Position numbers and translations under genes: made by a program. Source: Avimonoglobus sp965151315 (GTDB taxonomy: Bacteria; Bacillota; Clostridia; UBA1381). From it: 36,747 nucleotides of DNA. Within the stretch, counting starts at the first letter, position 1. Every line of letters starts with the position of its first letter. Shown piece after piece: positions 33,872 through 36,747 of the stretch. The stretch spans positions 1 through 36,747 of the forward strand of contig CBCTZG010000025.1 in the NCBI GenBank assembly GCA_965151315.1. Direction: 5' to 3'. The notes beneath the pieces were generated by a model that was not told the origin of the DNA, did no database searches, and saw only the letters and a program-made list of their open reading frames with translations.

Positions 33872-34354
33872 ATGAGTTTTAAGAAACTTCCCCGAAACTC
33901 AAAACAGTTGCTTGATGAAATTATAGCAGCCGATAACCCTGCTGATATGCTTGCAAAACGCTTCGATGGATTAACCAATAGTGAAGATGCTGAACTTAGA
34001 AGTATAATTCGTGAACTTCGTGAAGAGGGGTTCATCAATGTTCGATGGGCAGATAATGTCCCCTATTTTGTTACAATCAACAACTCGGCTCGTACCTATA
34101 ATGAACGTTTACAAGAGTATGAGTCAGAGAAAAGAGCTTGCGTCACTATAGACCAAAGTGTAAAAATTGGTAACGGCAATAAGATTTATGATTCTACCAT
34201 TGCCAGTCTGGTTCAAGAAGCTGCTTCTCCTAAGAAAACATTCTGGGAAAAACATCCGATATTAACGGGAGTCATTGGCGCAGTTATCGCTGGAGCCATA
34301 CTCATGTTTTCTTTCTGGGAAAAAATAGTCGCATTCATTGAGGGGGTGTTCTAA
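33872..34354 (+). CDS. Small protein with winged-helix-like N-terminus, RHIM-like motif and C-terminal membrane segment
   Basis: I do not recognise a named family. The 160-residue product has three visible parts: residues 1-70, a compact helical part that ends in a wing-like strand pair (LRELREEGFINVRWADNVPYFVTI); residues 95-112, the motif QSVKIGNGNKIYDSTIAS; and residues about 128-149, one hydrophobic segment (LTGVIGAVIAGAILMFSF) flanked by WEK on both sides. The same motif occurs at the C-terminus of the next protein. GAGGTGA supports the ATG. It lies 11 bases after hsdS and its stop overlaps the next start by one base, so both belong to the restriction operon. Likely role: membrane-associated partner or effector of an abortive defence module (inference). 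Confidence 0.85.
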   Translation: MSFKKLPRNSKQLLDEIIAADNPADMLAKRFDGLTNSEDAELRSIIRELREEGFINVRWADNVPYFVTINNSARTYNERLQEYESEKRACVTIDQSVKIGNGNKIYDSTIASLVQEAASPKKTFWEKHPILTGVIGAVIAGAILMFSFWEKIVAFIEGVF

Positions 34355-35052
34355 TGGCAAAAAGCAAAATCATAAAAGACCTTGCGAACGGTGAGGTGGA
34401 TACAATCACAGCTCTAAAAAGAGCGAAGGTGCTGGTTTCGGCTTTGAATAATACTGAAATTTCAAAATGGCTTGATTATGAAATTTCCGGATATCCTGAA
34501 GACGCAGCCGTTCCTTCTTATAGAAAAACTCATGGCAGTCTGATGGGATCTTATTTCAAAGGTTCTATGGCAAGTCACATGACATGGACAAATGTCTCGC
34601 TTCCTTTAGGAAAAATGCCTGACGAAACAAAAGAGATTCTTTTGAGTGTTGTGTTTCAAGAGGGCGTTGAATCATTAAAAAAATTAGCGGAAAAAAGTCA
34701 AGTCGCTGGAACAGAAATCTCCAAGTCTATTCCTGCCGATTTCTTTCCTGCTATTGCGACCTATAATAACGACCCATATATGATGATTACATCTGCGAAA
34801 GTTGTTGTTGGCGAGCATATTATTAGCAATATTTTCTCTGTTATCGAAAATAAACTGCTCGATATGCTTATGATTTTAGAAAAGGAATTTGGTTGTTTGG
34901 ATGAGCTGGATATTGATACTACAGTAAAATCCGAAGAAGAACTCAAAGTTATCAATGACCGAATCCTTGTTTTGGTATATAACGACAACAGCGTTTCTAT
35001 TGGAGATGGGAACAAAATCAAAGGGACAACCATTGCCTCTGAAATCAAATAA
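34354..35052 (+). CDS. AbiTii-like protein with C-terminal RHIM-like motif
   Basis: A 232-residue soluble protein. The N-terminal half follows the pattern of the AbiTii family: LKRAKVLVSALNNTEISKWL (21-40), YEISGYPED (42-50), VPSYRKTHG, a beta region ending in NVSLPLGKMPD, and later a helix NIFSVIENKLLDMLMILEKE (159-178). AbiTii domains are associated with abortive infection and other defence loci; their activity is not established to my knowledge. The last 20 residues contain NSVSIGDGNKIKGTTIAS (212-229), almost the same as the element in the preceding protein. GAGGGGG precedes the ATG, which overlaps the upstream stop by one base. A strong terminator follows. Confidence 0.8.
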   Translation: MAKSKIIKDLANGEVDTITALKRAKVLVSALNNTEISKWLDYEISGYPEDAAVPSYRKTHGSLMGSYFKGSMASHMTWTNVSLPLGKMPDETKEILLSVVFQEGVESLKKLAEKSQVAGTEISKSIPADFFPAIATYNNDPYMMITSAKVVVGEHIISNIFSVIENKLLDMLMILEKEFGCLDELDIDTTVKSEEELKVINDRILVLVYNDNSVSIGDGNKIKGTTIASEIK

Positions 35053-35058
35053 GTGACC

Positions 35059-35102
35059 AAAGCAAAAGCGATCAACCGTAAAGGGCCGGTCGCTTTTGCT
35101 TT
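35059..35102 (+). terminator. Terminator of the restriction-defence operon
   Basis: A 15-bp stem with one wobble (35059-35073 and 35088-35102), 14-base loop, and T-rich 3' arm, six bases after the last stop. Confidence 0.75.
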
Positions 35103-35406
35103 GCCCATTAAGCGAGAGAAGCTGGTACTATGGCAAACGAAAAAATAGAAAAAACTGAAACTCGACGATAGCCCCTGCACAAACAGGTGGGGCGTCCAGA
35201 GGGGGCAGCCCTTTTGGCTCTGGGTTTCCAATAGGGGCGAGTAGCATCCCTGTTGGCACACGACTTTCCTCCGGAAAGTCTAGTGTGTTATACCTTTGTG
35301 GAGCAGATGACAGCCGGAATTGTAGCACGCCCCGGAAAGTGTGGCTACAGTTGCGGCGTTCTGGCGGGAAGGGTTGCCCCTTACGGGGCAGCATAAGCGA
35401 CAGAAA
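35103..35406. other. Structured non-coding stretch in the element
   Basis: About 300 bases without a credible gene, but rich in short inverted repeats: GCCCC ... GGGGC near 35171-35193, CCAGAG ... CTCTGG near 35197-35224, and GACTTTCC/GGAAAGTC at 35262-35269 and 35273-35280 flanked by further complementary bases. G-runs are frequent. It could be a non-coding RNA, a transfer-related site or a scrambled element end; I recognise no known family. Confidence 0.4.
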
Positions 35407-35448
35407 AAGGCTGGCAGGCGGTGCGAATATGCACTGTCTGCCAGCCTT
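35402..35448 (-). terminator. Terminator of the minus-strand sigma factor operon
   Basis: An 18-bp stem with two G-U pairs (35407-35424 and 35431-35448) and a six-base loop; on the minus strand it is followed by TTTTTC. It lies about 60 bases after the sigma factor stop. Confidence 0.75.
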
Positions 35449-35505
35449 GTCATCTGCGGAACAAAGGTATATCAAAGCCCCCGTCAGCCGCTGCTTACCA
35501 TCGTA

Positions 35506-36168
35506 TCAGAACCACCACGGCAGCTTCCCACGCAGGCTGTCCATCGCCTCGCCCTCCACCTTCTTTGTCCGGCTCTCGCTCAGATGGAAATGGAGTGCCA
35601 CGCCGATCAGCGGGTGCTCGATTCCATCGGTAAATCCATAGCGGTACAGAAGATAGGTCTGCTCTCTGGCGGTCAACTTGTCCATCGCCGCATATAGTTC
35701 CGTCAGCTGTTCTTTTTGGATATAGATTTGTTCCGGCGTTTGGGTGTGAGGGTCAGCAATGGCCTCGATCCGCAGCATCCGTTCATCATCGGATAGAATG
35801 TCATCCAGATATACTCTCTGGAAGCCGGGGCCGTCTTTCTTATCCATCATCCGTTGCTCAAATTGAGCTAGGGCGGCGCGGATGCAGTCTGTCATGGCAT
35901 TGCGGATTGCCGGTGCCGCATAAGTCAGGAATTTCATGCCCCGTCCGGCATCAAATAAAGGGATCGCATTCAGCAAGCCGATACTTCCCTCTTGCACCAA
36001 ATCATCTACATCAATTCCAATATCATTTTCATCCAGCCCCATACTTCGGTATTGTTCCAGCGCTATTTTTCGGATGAATCCCAGATTACTTTTCAGCAAA
36101 ATGTCGCGGGCAGTCGTATCCCCAGCCTGCGCCAGCTTGCACAGATGCTCATTGCTCAGGGTCGGCAT
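35506..36168 (-). CDS. Sigma-70 family RNA polymerase sigma factor, mobile-element type
   Basis: A 220-residue sigma-like protein. Region 2 is clear (VDDLVQEGSIGLLNAIPLFD and GMKFLTYAAPAIRNAM, about 54-89), followed by a variable linker and region 4 (LTAREQTYLLYRYGF, then a helix-turn-helix around LHFHLSESRTKKVEGEAM, about 165-210). There is no region 1 or region 3 of housekeeping type. Such factors are frequent on conjugative elements of gut Firmicutes, where they are thought to steer element genes. AGGAG precedes the ATG. Its start overlaps the end of the upstream gene by 20 bases, so the two are coupled, and its transcript ends at the hairpin at 35402-35448. Confidence 0.8.
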   Translation of the reverse strand: MPTLSNEHLCKLAQAGDTTARDILLKSNLGFIRKIALEQYRSMGLDENDIGIDVDDLVQEGSIGLLNAIPLFDAGRGMKFLTYAAPAIRNAMTDCIRAALAQFEQRMMDKKDGPGFQRVYLDDILSDDERMLRIEAIADPHTQTPEQIYIQKEQLTELYAAMDKLTAREQTYLLYRYGFTDGIEHPLIGVALHFHLSESRTKKVEGEAMDSLRGKLPWWF

Positions 36169-36747
36169 TTTGTTTCTCCTGCGCGTGGTCTAAGGTGGAT
36201 TGGAGAAATTCCGTCAACGCCTGACCAAACTTGTCCAACGCTTCCTTTTGCACACCGTCCATTCCTGCCGCGCTCTGGGTGACAGCGGCGGAAATCATTT
36301 CCGGCGTGATGGTCGGTGCCTGGACATCCTGACCTTTTGTCAATTCGGAGAACATCTGCTGAGTGATGCCTTTGGTCAAAGACTGCGCCGCCGTAAAATC
36401 ATTGCCGATCTCTTTCTTCACTTCCCGCAGTGCTGCCATAAATGTGTTCTGTATCATCGTCAGGTCTGCCTGATATACAGGGACTTTCTGCCTGTTGACA
36501 GTTCTGGCGGCCTGCACCGCAGCGTCTGTTTTATTGTTCCGGCGCAGCATGGCGCTAAGGGTAGTAAGCATCTGGTTTTGTCCGGCGAAACCAGCGGCCA
36601 GCGTATCGTCAAAATATTGCTCGATCATGTAAGTGACTTCTGCAAAGCGCGGGCTTTCCAACAGGCGGTTGACAATTTCAGCATTGGCTTTACCGGTGTA
36701 CAGATTCCGCGCCGCCTGCACCGACAGGCCCAGTTCTTCAATATCAA
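36149..36747 (-). CDS. Unrecognised helical protein, 5' end outside the window
   Basis: The reading frame is open to the window edge, so the true start is missing; at least 199 residues are visible (internal GTG at 36721 is not a convincing start). The product is almost entirely helical and hydrophilic, with patterns such as TYMIEQYFDDTLAAGFAGQ and ALDKFGQALTEFLQSTLD, and no membrane segment or known catalytic motif. I do not recognise a family. Coupling to the sigma factor by a 20-base overlap suggests joint function, perhaps in element regulation. Confidence 0.7.
   Translation of the reverse strand, partial: DIEELGLSVQAARNLYTGKANAEIVNRLLESPRFAEVTYMIEQYFDDTLAAGFAGQNQMLTTLSAMLRRNNKTDAAVQAARTVNRQKVPVYQADLTMIQNTFMAALREVKKEIGNDFTAAQSLTKGITQQMFSELTKGQDVQAPTITPEMISAAVTQSAAGMDGVQKEALDKFGQALTEFLQSTLDHAQEKQNADPEQ

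Larger units (their letters stand above)
27709..36747. mobile_element. Putative integrative element, one end, inserted in the 3' end of the rRNA methyltransferase gene
   Basis: From about 27709 (codons for HVETVV) the sequence changes character: an extra domain on the methyltransferase, then a type I restriction set, two defence-like genes, a structured non-coding stretch, and an element-type sigma factor with a partial gene. Arginine codons shift from CGG-rich to AGA/CGT-rich. The 3' end of rumA is a known integration hotspot for conjugative elements in streptococci, which supports the idea. No integrase, relaxase or second end is inside the window, so extent and type are not proven. Confidence 0.5.

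Overview
The window looks like a chromosome segment of an anaerobic, endospore-forming (or spore-derived) gut-type Clostridia, about 50% G+C. The basis is gene content: ScpA/ScpB, the YtfJ/GerW-type and PdaB-type sporulation genes, the linked radical-SAM pair of the TIGR03960/TIGR03936 type, MEP-pathway genes dxs and ispE, an oxygen-sensitive glycyl radical enzyme, and a BlaI/BlaR-type regulatory pair. No rRNA, tRNA or CRISPR array was recognised.

Layout. Positions 1-820 hold only weak, probably decayed coding traces and palindromes. Positions 820-4930 (minus strand) hold a BlaI/BlaR1-like pair with tandem operators, an MgtC-family protein and an unknown membrane protein. Positions 5058-8273 (plus) form a housekeeping run: M50 site-2-type protease, scpA, scpB, a DUF2953-like protein and ytfJ, closed by a terminator. 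The radical SAM pair follows (8308-10807). Positions 10808-15677 hold a VOC protein, a KduD/IdnO-like dehydrogenase, a glycerol/diol-dehydratase-like glycyl radical enzyme and its activase. Positions 15900-19147 hold a structured leader and a secreted multidomain SGNH esterase, facing a cytoplasmic beta-helix glycosidase-like protein on the other strand (19231-21363). Positions 21470-25084 (minus) carry ispE, tlyA and dxs; pdaB is divergent from dxs.

At 26374-28023 an RlmD/RumA-type 23S rRNA methyltransferase carries an unusual C-terminal extension of about 100 residues. From there to the window end, base and codon use change (AGA/CGT arginine and less CGG) and the content is accessory: a small Xre regulator, a complete type I restriction-modification set (hsdR, hsdM, hsdS), two tightly coupled small genes, a structured non-coding stretch, and on the minus strand a mobile-element-type sigma factor behind a partial gene. 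I interpret this as one end of an integrative element inserted at the 3' end of the rRNA methyltransferase gene; the other end is outside the window.

The most interesting signal is the pair downstream of hsdS (33872-34354 and 34354-35052). The second protein resembles the AbiTii family (abortive-infection-associated). The first has a winged-helix-like N-terminus and one C-terminal membrane segment. Although otherwise unrelated, both carry nearly the same 18-residue element (V-x-I-G-x-G-N-K-I ... T-I-A-S), which resembles RHIM/bacterial amyloid signalling motifs. This suggests a two-protein, motif-matched defence module translated with the type I restriction system. That function is inference; the shared motif and the gene coupling are directly visible.
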